NCBI GenBank assembly: GCA_021229015.1
Contig: CM037788.1
Coordinates: forward strand, 57,223,525 to 57,287,524
Reading direction: 5' to 3'
DNA length: 64,000 bases
Source of the DNA: Solen grandis
Taxonomy: Eukaryota; Mollusca; Bivalvia; Adapedonta; Solenidae
The notes beneath the pieces were generated by a model, which saw nothing but the letters and a program-made list of their open reading frames with translations, searched no databases and had not been told where the DNA came from. The translations under genes were made by a program, and so were the position numbers. Shown one piece after another: positions 24,598 through 35,495 of the stretch; position 1 is the first letter of the stretch, and each line of letters opens with the position of its first letter.

Positions 24598-24830
24598 ACC
24601 ATCAATATGATAGTATTTCAGTCATATAACAACACACAGCTAATTACAGGTTAACCCTTTCCCTCATAGAGGACACCATGAAAAGACCTATGCGAACAGT
24701 AACTCGCAGGCTGATCAGGTTTTATGCTGTTCGCTGCTCCTCAGTGATCTGGAAATGGAAAGGGTTAAGGAAGACCCTAAATGTTTGGAGACATCCCAGT
24801 ACATCCAGACCTACTGCACAATTAGCATCA
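24598..24830 (-). mobile_element. SINE family A copy split by a MITE
   Basis: The left part ends GCTAATTACAGG at 24650. The right part resumes GGAAGACCCTAAATG at 24769. In intact copies these blocks are contiguous (CAGCTAATTACAGGTGG then AGGAAGACCCCGAATG). MITE copy 7 therefore jumped into a SINE already in place. It is diverged and lacks the tRNA-like head. Confidence 0.85.
24651..24768 (-). mobile_element. TTAA MITE copy 7, 118-bp deletion form nested in a SINE
   Basis: TTAA and the TIR are present at both ends, but a large part of the interior is lost: CGAACAGTAACTCGCAGG joins across the left palindrome arm, and the CTGGAAATG end joins straight to GAAAGGGTTAA. It shows that internally deleted forms persist as short elements. 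Confidence 0.9.
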
Positions 24831-24835
24831 ACCTT

Positions 24836-25230
24836 CTGTGTCATTGAGAGTGATTTATATGAGAGTGATTTATATGGGAGTGATTTTAATTAGTGATTTT
24901 CATTATTTATATGAGAGTGATTTATAGAGTATTTATATAAAAGTGTTTTGAGGATTCATGTGAGCAATTTATATGAGTGATTTATGTGGGATCAAGTGAT
25001 TTTATATGAGTGATTTTTATTTATTTATATGAGAATGATTTATTAAGTATTTATATAAAATGTTTGAGATAAATTTTTAATTTTATATGATTTTAAAAGG
25101 GTATTGAGTGATTTTATATGAGAGTGATTTTATTATTTATATGATAGCAATTTATATAAGAGTGATTTTATGGGAGTTATTTTTATGAGAGTAAACATCG
25201 GAGTGATTTATATGAGTGACTTATATACAT
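24836..25230. repeat. Degenerate ~15-bp repeat (GAGTGATTTATATGA)
   Basis: Many imperfect copies of GAGTGATTTATATGA and shorter variants run with irregular spacing. The array is old and AT-rich. Confidence 0.8.
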
Positions 25231-25782
25231 TGAGAACATCTTTCATTTTCAGTGTAAAACGAAAAAAAAAAGTCTAAAAATATCATTCTTGTCACCCTGT
25301 CAGAATCTCCAAACCTACCATACTTGGGAATACTATCTCAAGCAGAAACTTTCTGAAACATTTGAAAGTCAGTCTTGATAAAAAATGACATAATTAATTT
25401 TGGTTATATTTTTACAAAACTCCAAGTCTTTCCCTTATTTACTAAAATGATTTTTTTTATACAAACCCTATTAGCACACATGACATTCTGAAAATGCAAA
25501 TTAATCTCAACAAATTTACATTTAGCCCACCTCCTACTTAATATGCGAAAAATAGCCACACCCACAATAATGAAATTTTAAGTTAAAGACAAATTCCGGG
25601 TTGTTGGTAAGCTCTCTGAAGATGTCTTTAATTAGGAAAGGAATATACCATAATTAAGTCAAGATTCGACTTGGCTACTGAATTACAGAGGTATTCCAAT
25701 CAAGGTAGAGAATCTTAATAAATTAAAGGGGAACCCATTTCTGTCTTTATCTTACATGTCACAAGTGGCTAAAGAAAACAAA
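25231..25782. other. No gene seen
   Basis: This is unique AT-rich sequence between two arrays. Confidence 0.4.
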
Positions 25783-26000
25783 CTGTGGATCTTTTATACA
25801 ACATGTATTATGATTTATTAAAACACACTGTGAATCTTTTATACAACATGTATTATGATTTATTAAAACACACTGTGGATCCTTTATACAACATGTATTA
25901 TGATTTATTAAAACACACTGTGGATCCTTTATACAACATGTATTATGATTTATTAAAACACACTGTGGATCCTTTATACAACATGTATTATGATTTATTA
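25783..26000. repeat. 45-bp satellite array
   Basis: Nearly five units contain TGTGGATCCTTTATACAACA, then TGTATTATGATTTATTAAAA and CACAC. They are nearly identical. Open frames on both strands through it (25759-26049 and 25785-26084) come from the unit being divisible by three. The last third (TATTAAAACACACTG) resembles the 15-bp CATTATAACACACTC monomer. Confidence 0.9.
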
Positions 26001-26094
26001 TATCACAGTTTTCAATATCACACAGTCCTTTACTGGACCCCAAATCCATATTTTGTAATTTATTTAGTTATTTCAGATGCATAATCATACTTAA

Positions 26095-26215
26095 TGTGCA
26101 GTCCAATATAATGCAGCATCTAGACTTATCTAGCGTTATAATGGAACTGCCGTGTATCTAGACCTGCATCCCAAATATAGCGTTATAATGGAGCTGCTGA
26201 TGCATGTAAATATAG
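26095..26215. repeat. Dispersed GTTATAATGG element (family E)
   Basis: AGTCCAATATAATGCAGCAT and TAGCGTTATAATGGAACTGC are followed by CAAATATAGCGTTATAATGG and AGCTGCTG. The same blocks occur at 35680 and 38360-38820 and in the 58-bp array at 13258. The boundaries are not defined. Confidence 0.55.
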
Positions 26216-26490
26216 AATACAATGTTTATCAAATAATGAAGGGAAATACTGTATACCTCAGGTTTTAGATTAAGTCTGTGTATGATATTTAAGGGGTGTT
26301 CTGGAAAAAAGAATCTCACCTACGCACAGTTGATTACAAAATTTGATGTAGCTGAAAACGAGATTAAAAGTTATTTAAACAATGCTCATTAATCAAACTA
26401 AGTTGTTCATGATAATCAAACTTAAGTCTAAGTTTGAGGTTTGAGTATAAGTGTGATTTTCAGTATCTTTGAGAACCTGGAGCTTGCATA
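26216..26490. other. No gene seen
   Basis: Unique AT-rich sequence. Confidence 0.35.
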
Positions 26491-26610
26491 ACTGGCATTA
26501 GAACCGTACCCCCTTCTTTTTTTCCCCTATATAACATTCAATATATGTTACATATAGGGGGGAAAAAGGGGGGGGGGCAGGGAGAGAGAGAGTGTGGTTC
26601 TAGTGTCAGT
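26491..26610. repeat. Inverted repeat with C-rich/G-rich arms
   Basis: The left arm ACTGGCATTAGAACC, then CCCCCTTCTTTTTTTCCCC and TATAT, pairs with the right arm ATATAGGGGGGAAAAAGGGG...GGTTCTAGTGTCAGT. The loop is an AT-rich stretch of about 20 bp. Probably a small palindromic MITE remnant; no target duplication was identified. Confidence 0.7.
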
Positions 26611-28920
26611 GATCTCCATGGTTACACTTGGAAACTTTGTTACAGATGTAACTTATCATATGTACTTTAAAAGAAAACTATTTCTCTTTTTGTATAAAAT
26701 TTCCTTTTTGGAACATTCAAAATGACTTGCGTCAAAAGAGTCACGTTTTTCAACATGAAACACTTTCCAATTTGTGAGACTCCTCTTCATTACAAGGGCT
26801 GAAAAACTTCATTAGTATTATTATTATTATATCTTTCATAGAACATCTGACTTCTAACAAAAGAATAATTACTTGAGACATGAAAGGATCAAATGTACTC
26901 TTCATAAGTTTTGAGATTAAAGGAATTCTCTGACAGTAAGTAATAAGCATGAAGGGTGGATCCATTACTTTGGGCCTCACTGACCCAATTGTTGATATAT
27001 ATGTATAAATATATATATATATATATATAAGGACTGTGATCCTCCATTATTTATATGTAACAGTATAGATATAAGGACCCCAAGTATTGAATTATAGTGT
27101 AAATACAGAATATATTATATGCAGATAAAACTTGATTTTAAACATGGTTTTGTGAGATTTTTGTTTTTAATTTAAAATACAATGAACTCTCATTACATAT
27201 AGAATAAAATAATATCAAACCATGAATCTCAAATATTTTATTTGTAAATAATTCATATAATTCTAATATAGTCAAATATAACGCAGTATTTCAGTTTGAA
27301 CCCCAAAATAATCTTTAATATGGATTTGCACTTAGTTACTGTCACTGTTTAATACACTAAGACCCAGGACCCCAATTTCATGGTAATAATAAATCCTGCA
27401 CTACATTATATACATGAAATAAAAGAATTATATGTTCATAGGCTTTTTAAATCATTATCTATTTATTTCTTCATTTGTTAAATTCATCTTCTATCATCCT
27501 GAGATTTTCTTATCCATCCAAATCTTTTCAAGGAAGGTGGCCAATATATATCACAAAGCCAATAAACTCGGTATTTGTAGCCAAAGTTAATATCCAATTC
27601 TCTTCCTCGTTGGCTTTAGCAGGACAGTCTAATACTTCATAATATCCCCAGCATTTGCAATAAAGCAGTAGGAATTTACTGTATTTACAGAGCTGGATCG
27701 CATGAGAGAAAATAACCTTTTTTTTTCCCACTGTCTCTAATTATACACAGCCAACCTCCCTTGGTTTCGATCCCCTGGATTTTACACAAAATACATCCAA
27801 GTATTATAACTGAATCAAAACCTTCAGCGACAAATTATTTCCAAACACATCAAAGACTAAGCACCACCTGATGCCAAGGGAGGCAATTTAAAACAAGGGA
27901 GATAATTATGAACACTGGTTCCTGTTAGGGTAGATTATGATAGGAATGTATAAAAGGCCACAAAAAGCTCTTAGCATTTTTGTGTGAGAATTCGCTACAT
28001 GCCGCTGTTTCCAATCATTAGATAATTGGTGAATTAAAAACAAATGTTGAGATTTGATTGGATACGGGTATGTTTCACATCAAATTACCGTCTGTCACAG
28101 ACTGCCAGGTTTACAGTGAACACAGGCTGAGACAAGAGAGTGCAAGGAATTGTGGGACATTACCTGTACCACATCGCATGCTGAGCAGATTATGTGTTAA
28201 TGAAAAACACGGAAACGATATTATGATCTCGTATTGCGTATATTTAGTACAGATGTCATGAAACCCGTGCAAAAATGATTTAATTTTCTCTTGTGGAAAA
28301 CCATGTCGGCAACTTTTTTGTACTGTCAGAAAGAAAATGTTTCTGTAAAAATAACTGATTATTACCAAGTACAAACAGTGACATAAACTGACTCCGTTCA
28401 TAATTCAGTTTATCCTCTTTTATACCAGTACTAAAAACAATCACAAAACTCACAATTATCTCTAATTGTTAATATTACAAGCAAAAGAGTAACGTTTTCC
28501 TCCCCATCAGACCTCGACAAAGAGTGATGGGTGAGAGCAAAACTATGCTAAGTGCTTATATAAATATATGAACTTAGTCTAGTTTTGCTCTTACCCCTCA
28601 ATTATTATGTATCATATTCACATGATTCCAACTCTAACAAGAATTTTGTTATCTGGTCCCAATTATTGAGAAAACATTTGATGTTCATCAAAGCAAATTA
28701 CAAGACTTCCGTATCCAGGTATGATGCATGTGTTGACCTTCTCACTATAACTTATATCAATATAGCTGAAGGTTTTACGATTTTCGTATAGAAAAAAAAC
28801 TTTTTAAAATTGCAAAAACTTTTCAAAATTGCAAACTAGAGCTATCACTGATGAAAAGCCGCCCTTTAAACAATAAATATTTTAAGTTTTTGATCAAATC
28901 AAATTATTGTGTCTGTTGGA
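26611..28920. other. No gene seen; (TA)n at 26998-27028
   Basis: A (TA)n microsatellite lies near 27010. Otherwise the DNA is unique and AT-rich. The stretch 27985-28215 is less AT-rich and repeat-free (CCAGGTTTACAGTGAACAC, CAAGGAATTGTGGGACATTA), a candidate conserved non-coding element. Confidence 0.4.
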
Positions 28921-29206
28921 TTTAACACACAATGGATAATATTTCAGTCATTTGGAGACGATGTCTACTTGAGATACAGTGCTTTGACACTGCAGTATCA
29001 CACCGTAGATATGTAACATGATGCCACATAGGTCACATTATCCTGACACCGGGCCAACCAGTCCTGGATCTACCCTTATATGCTGTGCGCCAAGCAGGAA
29101 AGCTACCATTACCATTTTAATGACTTTGGTATGTCATGGTTGGGGATCAAACCCACAACTTCCCATTCCTGAGGCAGACACTCTAATCTCTTGGCCATAA
29201 CGGTAA
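28921..29206 (-). mobile_element. SINE family B copy
   Basis: Minus orientation. At the right end a tRNA-like head reads (minus strand) TGGCCAAGAGATTAGAGTG... and GTGGGTTTGATCCCCAACC. The body includes CACATTATCCTGACACCGGG and TACCCTTATATGCTGTGCGC. The left end has AATATTTCAGTCATTTGGAG, the block shared with family A. The second copy lies at 37566-37858. Confidence 0.75.
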
Positions 29207-30950
29207 ATCATTTTGTATCATGACTATTTATTCAGTAAAAAGAGAAGAGCCATGTTACACAATTTCAAATGTCTAGGGTCATGATATTGAAGGCACAAAG
29301 TTACCTCTGAAATGACATTTATTTCACATAATTCAGGTCTCTTTGATATCAGATGTTAACTTTGCACGATACTAATTTGTACAGATATTGCAAAACATTC
29401 AAATGGGATTCAACCCAACCCCATTAAATACACCCCTGAATCAATAATTCAAAACACCTGTCCTAAATAAAGCAGTCTCCAAAAAATTAAATAACAGTGA
29501 CGAAAATTAATTAACTCCCATGCAAGCAATTCATCAAGAAAATTCAAAATAGAGGCTTTAATAGACTCATCACCGCCTTCCTGATTAAAACAATGCATGG
29601 AGGAGGGAGAGGAATCTACCTGGGAAATAAAACATCCGAGTTTATCCACCGGGAGTATCTATTTGATCAGTCTTTTTAACATAAACAAGGATATTTGTAA
29701 TATTGTGATGTAAAACATATGTTATTTGTAATGAACACGCAGTGTTAACTCCATCATTACAAAATCTGGGGTTTACAATGGTTTATTTCGCTCTGACACG
29801 TTAATTGTAATATCTCCATTTTTATTATCCAATATCTATTGCAGTATACCATTTATGAAGTAACATCGATCAAAACCACATGCCATTCAGGTAAACTCAT
29901 TAATAAAGAGTATTCCTCAATATGTTTAACAAGAAACTTCATTTAATACCAAAGGAATGTTACCTAAATTAGAAAAAGTAGGCACCATGGTCAAGTGATA
30001 CGAGTAGTATTTATTCAGTTTGGATCTGAAAGTTGGAAGTTGGATCACCTTATGCCGCAAGAATGTTCAAGGTCTTCCCAGGCACAAAATATGATACTCA
30101 GTCTAATCAAGGAACCATCAAAAGGGATAAGTATAAACTGTCAAAACTTTTCTACCACAATCCACATACAAGAAACATAATTTATGTACAGGCACATTAA
30201 CACCACCATATTTTTCAAAAATATTTGCAATACTGTGAAATAATTAATTTTCGTGGGAAACTAATTTTCGTCATTTTCATGGTGAGTTTTATCCATGAAT
30301 ATTAATCCCCACTAAAACTTGTATCATATATAGACCTCACGTTTTCTAAAACATAGATCCATCAATAAATGTACCCCCGAAAGTCCCTAAGGTACATAAT
30401 CAATACAATTTTAAGTCAACTAAAAATTAATGATTTTACAATACAATTGTACTGTTATTAAATCAATTCTTTACATCATTAAACAATTATGCCTTCAGAC
30501 ATATGCACGTAATGATTCCAGAGCCTCTGATCCCCCTCCCCCTCGCCCCACCGGTACCACATGGCCCAAGGGTGGGGTTGTCTGGCAGAACAACCTGGCT
30601 CCAAACTGGTACCATACACCGCTCTAACATCAGTTCACTTGTCTGGTCAGTGTATCCAGTCTGTATCTGGTGAATACTAGAACCAGTCTGTATCTGGTGA
30701 ATACTAAAACCAGTCTGTGAATCTTCACCAGTAGAGGTACACCGTGTCAGCTTATTGCATAACTCTTCACATTGAAGATACAATAAGCTTAATGAATCAT
30801 TCTAACCTTATTTTTAGTTTTGATCCTTTTTCAGTGTAGCTGTCACTTTACTTTTGACATACTTCAGACCTGACAACATAAGACAGTGCCAAATTACTAT
30901 TTAACAATTTTCATTGGTAAGATACTCCTATATTCACAGAGAAAAAAAAG
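29207..30950. other. No gene seen; repeat-free patch 29440-29660
   Basis: The stretch 29440-29660 is repeat-free with homeodomain-type TAATTAA sites (GACGAAAATTAATTAACTCC) and CATGCAAGCAATTCATC. It could be a developmental enhancer, as inference only. Near 30650-30720 there is a short tandem duplication (CCAGTCTGTATCTGGTGAAT twice). Confidence 0.4.
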
Positions 30951-31192
30951 TTAACCCTTTCCCTCATATAGACTCATTTTGACGCACTCAATAGGTACCA
31001 CATAAAGCCTGATCTGCAGAAAACCACAGTTAAACCTTACCAAATTTAATTATAAAATCCTCATTTCCAGACCACTGAGGAGCAGGGAACAGCATAAAAC
31101 CTGATCAGCCTGCGAGTTACTCGCAGGCTGATCTGGTTTTATGCTGTTCGCATAGGTCTTTTCATGGTTTCCTCTATGAGGGAAAGGGTTAA
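30951..31192 (+). mobile_element. TTAA MITE copy 8, with a shared right flank
   Basis: Complete element, from TTAACCCTTTCCCTCATATA to GAGGGAAAGGGTTAA. It is followed by about 120 bp nearly identical to the flank of copy 5, and then by a third terminal motif, GAGGGAAAGGGTTA, at about 31301-31314. The larger unit thus has its own TIR-like right end. Confidence 0.93.
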
Positions 31193-31314
31193 GAAAAAAA
31201 ACAAAGGTAGTTAAGATGGTACTGGTTCAACAGCCTCACTTGGCATTCAATTAATGGTGATTTCCAAAAATATCTGGTCAGGTGTCAAGATAATATAAAT
31301 GAGGGAAAGGGTTA

Positions 31315-32454
31315 TTCACAATTGTGTCGAGATGACAACTAGCTGAAACATATACTTCACATTTACGAAATTTCAATTAAGTATATACTGACTGAATTAG
31401 TTTCTTTGATAAATATAAAGTTATATTATCAAAATAATTCTCTTTGATGCACATAGAGACTTGTTTCAGATCAAACATTATGATTACCTGCAGTTTATTA
31501 TACAGTGTTGTCTGTTTCATTAAAGACTGTGTGTTTTATTGCCATTTGCAGTGAGGGGACATTTTAAAACCAAGTTTTATCATACTTATTTTGACTTCCT
31601 AGGATGAAATTCTTCACAGATAATGATTTGTACATCATGTAACTGTTCTACATTCTCCATTACTGTAATCCCCATCAATGCCACATATGTTTTTAAATGA
31701 TATTTCTTGCTTTATCATTATTTTATTTTAGATATGGAAATAACATGTATAGAAAGAAAACTCCTCTCATTTTCTGAGGTATTGAACAATAGATCATACG
31801 CTGAATTAGAAATATGAAATTTCTTTGGAATTTGTAGAAGTATATTATAGGATGTTAATAATCCTGCTTGGATTAGAATGACACAGGTATCCTCAATTAT
31901 AAAATAACTGATGACTTTAAAAAAAGTGCAGACCGTGTAGAATCTGAGGCCCCCTTCACACCAGACGAAGACCTTGCTACACTCTTCACAACCTAATAGA
32001 ATGTAGCTCGGTCGCAAACCTTTTTCAGTGTGAATTAAGGCAATCATGACACCGTGCTCTTTAAGTATGAAGAATGTATAAAATTGTCAGACTAAACAGA
32101 CGAGACCCTGCTCTGTTTGCCGAGGCGTCAAAATAATGTAAACGGCTAATTACATCATGCTCTCCGGTCAAGCATAACTTATTCTCAATTAAGGCCTCAG
32201 AATACAGACATCAAGCTGTAACTGAAACTGATTACCAAACATACATAATTCTACATCAGTTGAAACCATCTGACAGTCACTCATCAGATACCCAACTATC
32301 AATCAACAGTAATTGGCCACTTTCACTCTGGTATAATACATTAGAGAACACTATCCCTGCCATCTGATTTTAATGATTACAATTTGTAGAGACTATATTG
32401 GGTAATGCATATTCACATGTGCATGATCATCCATACATTATCTGGCAAGGTATA
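31315..32454. other. No gene seen
   Basis: This is unique sequence. The stretch 32040-32240 (AACAGACGAGACCCTGCTCT, ACGGCTAATTACATCATGC) is repeat-free and may be conserved non-coding DNA. The minus-strand open frame at 31718-32047 has no recognisable domain. Confidence 0.4.
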
Positions 32455-32812
32455 CACATGGCATGATACAAAATCCAGTAACATTATCCTGGCAACTGGA
32501 TATACACAAGTGGCATGATACAAAATCCAGTAACATTATCCTGGCAACTGGATATACACAATTGGCATGATACAAAATCCAGTAACATTATCCTGGCAAC
32601 TGGATATACACAATTGGCATGATACAAAATCCAGTAACATTATCCTGGCAACTGGATATACACAATTGGCATGATACAAAACCAGTAACATTATCCTGAC
32701 AACTGGATATACACAATTGGCATGATACAAAATCCAGTAACATTATCCTGGCAACTGGATATACACAATTGGCATGATACAAAATCCAGTAACATTATCC
32801 TGGCAACTGAAA
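32455..32812. repeat. 52-bp satellite array derived from SINE B
   Basis: About seven units contain GGCATGATACAAAATCCAGT, then AACATTATCCTGGCAACTGG and ATATACACAATT. The first two blocks resemble the SINE B body (GGCATGATACCACACCCAGT then CACATTATCCTGACACC at about 37662-37700). The array is therefore plausibly an amplified SINE segment. Confidence 0.9.
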
Positions 32813-32884
32813 TTACCCTTATATGTGAAGAACAGAGCACAAGGGAGCTATAATGGTACCAAAGCCACAACCATCCCATTTTGA

Positions 32885-33225
32885 TGTTGTAGCTTAGCAC
32901 TTAAATGTTGCATATGATATTGTAGCTTAGCACTTAAACTGTTGCATATATATTGTAGCTTAGCAACACATGCATACAATATTGTAGCTTAGCAACTAAC
33001 ACATTGCATACAATATTGTAGCTTAGCAACTAACACATTGCATACAATATTGTAGCTTAGCAACTAACACATTGCATACAATATTGTAGCTTAGCACTTA
33101 AAATGTTGCATACAATATTGTAGCTTAGCAACTAACACATTGCATACAATATTGTAGCTTAGCAACTAACACATTGCATACAATATTGTAGCTTAGCAAC
33201 TAACACACTGTATATGATACTATAG
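32885..33225. repeat. ~34-bp satellite array (CAATATTGTAGCTTAGCA)
   Basis: About ten units contain CATACAATATTGTAGCTTAG then CAACTAACACATTG. The variant CACTTAAAATGTTG replaces the second block in some units. It starts about 70 bp after the 52-bp array. Confidence 0.9.
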
Positions 33226-34789
33226 CTTTTTATTTATAAAAAACAAAAACACATCACATAGTGTATAAAGCACTTATTGTATTGTAGAAAAAATTGTTAT
33301 ATAAAAACAATTCTGATAAAACATTGACTTTTTAAGTGAAATCCTTTTATTTTTTTTTCAAAGGAACTGCAATTATACTGGCAGCAAGCGTTCCTAGATT
33401 TAACCATGATAATGCAATATTGATGCATTGCAGCATATGGCTTGGAGGTGATCGCGATTCTATTATTGAACCAGCATCTTACAAAACATTTTTTCCCTCC
33501 CATTAATTAGTTCCAATTATTCAGGCCAAAAATAAAGCACAAAATTGATCTGATAATGCCTGTTTTAAGATGTGGGCAAAGTTATAGAGTTTCAATCAGA
33601 TCTTCATTATTCTATAATGCTGCTTTCCTTCTCTTCAGGTGACTTTAAAATTGTAACACATATTGGTCTAATTTGAAAATATTAACTTACGTATGTAGCA
33701 AAGAAAACCATTTATGTACATGAATCCTGCATAATGGTATATTTAAACCAAAATGGTGGTAAAAAAAATAAAATTGTTTTCTGGAAATATATTTTCTAAA
33801 CAACTTAATAATGGGGAGTGTGCCAAATCAAGGAGAACTAACACTATCACTATGTGATTGATAATCCCGCATCACCGCTTCAACCCTTATAATGCTGTGG
33901 ACACTTGTGACTGTCTTTGCGACCAGTTCAGACCTCGATCAGCCTGCACTCTGATCATGGTCCTCACCGTTTCCTATCCAGTCAATAAATTTTCAACATG
34001 TGCCCCCATAAACAACTAATGGCACAGTCCAAAATGAGGAAAGGACAAGTCCAGTTTTGTCCTAGTTAACATTACACACACCTATATAGCTACATATAAC
34101 CAAGTTTCCTATTTTTAGCAGCATTGACCTTGACCTTAGTCTCGTCCATAACCAAATTAAATGGACAGATCCATGATCTTTTCAATTTGCATTTCCTGAC
34201 AAAAGATTGTGATAATATTTTCAATGCAAACAAGGATATAACGATAGTGTGCATGGCAACGTTTGTGGGTAAATTCTATTCTATTCTGATTCAAGGGTCA
34301 ACATATGCATCCATAGTAAATTTACCTTCTGTGACACTTAAGAAATGCTCAAAATTCCACAGGAATTCTGAAAAGAACATTTCCTTCTTTGATTATGCAA
34401 AGTATATTACCTATGGAATAAAATCATATTATGATATGAAGTCCAAACAATCAGCTGTATCGGAGAATTACAAAATGGAAAAAAGATTGATCACAGTAAG
34501 ATGGGACATGACTGATTACAGTACATATTTCTATCATAATATTATAGTGCTTAATGTATGCTTGAACTCCAATATTACATATATATATTTCTTGTTTTGT
34601 CACAAAATATTGTTGTTTTATTTTCATCTTTAATTATATGATCCAAGTACAACTAAATTTACTAAAGGATTCAATTATTTAATTGAACGAAGCAAGAATG
34701 TATACATGTGTACCTTATTCATTCTATGAAAAGATTTTTTTGCACAAATACATAGCAACTCTGTTCTAACATGCTCTATTCAAATATGC
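33226..34789. other. No gene seen; dispersed repeat at 33870-34070
   Basis: 33870-34070 carries CAACTAATGGCACAGTCCAA and GAGGAAAGGACAAGTCCAG, which match 47985-48060 (AACTAATGATACAGTCCAAT, GAAGAAAGGACAAGTCCAA). It is an unnamed dispersed repeat. The open frame at 34124-34633 (169 residues) has no start context, domain or neighbouring exon that would support it. Confidence 0.45.
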
Positions 34790-35495
34790 TCCATTTAAAG
34801 TGTTCTCCACTTTAGCATGCTCTATTATAACATGTTGCATTATAGCACGATCCTTTATAACAGGCTCCATCAATGCATACTTAATTAGGACTTGCCACAT
34901 TATAGCATACTTAATTATGATATGTCTCATTATTGCATGCTTATTTATGACTTGTCACATTATAGCATGCTCAATTTGGACTTGCCACATTATAGCATGG
35001 TCAATTATGACTTGTCACATTATAGCATGCTCAATTATGACTTGTCACATTATAGCATGCTCAATTATGACTTGTCACATTATAGCATGCTCAATTATGA
35101 CTTGTCACATTATAGCAAGCTCAATTAGGACTTGTCACATCATAGCAAGCTCAATTATGACTTGTCACATTATAGCAAGCTCAATTAGGATTTGTCACAT
35201 TATAGCAAGCTCAATTATGACTTGTCACATTATAGCAAGCTCAATTATGACTTGCCACATTATAGCAAGCTCAATTAGGACTTGTCACATTATAGCAAGC
35301 TCAATTAGGACTTGCCACATTATAGCAAGCTCAATTAGGACTTGTCACATTATAGCAAGCTCAATTAGGACTTGCCACATTATAGCATGCTCAATTAGGA
35401 CTTGTCACATTATAGCATGCTCAATTAGGACTTGCCACATTATAGCAAGCTCAATTATGACTTGTCACATTATAGCATGCTCATTATGATATGTC
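34790..35495. repeat. 30-bp satellite array (two 15-bp halves)
   Basis: About twenty units read CACATTATAGCATGCTCAAT then TATGACTTGT, with GCATGC/GCAAGC and ATTATG/ATTAGG variants in patches. The half ACATTATAGCATGCT resembles the 15-bp CATTATAACACACTC monomer. The edges are more divergent than the centre. The long open frame (34800-35489) is a repeat artefact. Confidence 0.92.

Noticed and set aside
34124..34633. 169-residue open frame
   Set aside because: No recognisable domain, AT-driven composition and no splice or promoter context. Chance is the simpler explanation, though I cannot run a homology search.
34800..35489. 229-residue open reading frame on the + strand
   Set aside because: It lies wholly in the 30-bp array; a unit divisible by three without stops gives a long frame on its own. 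There is no domain or splice context.
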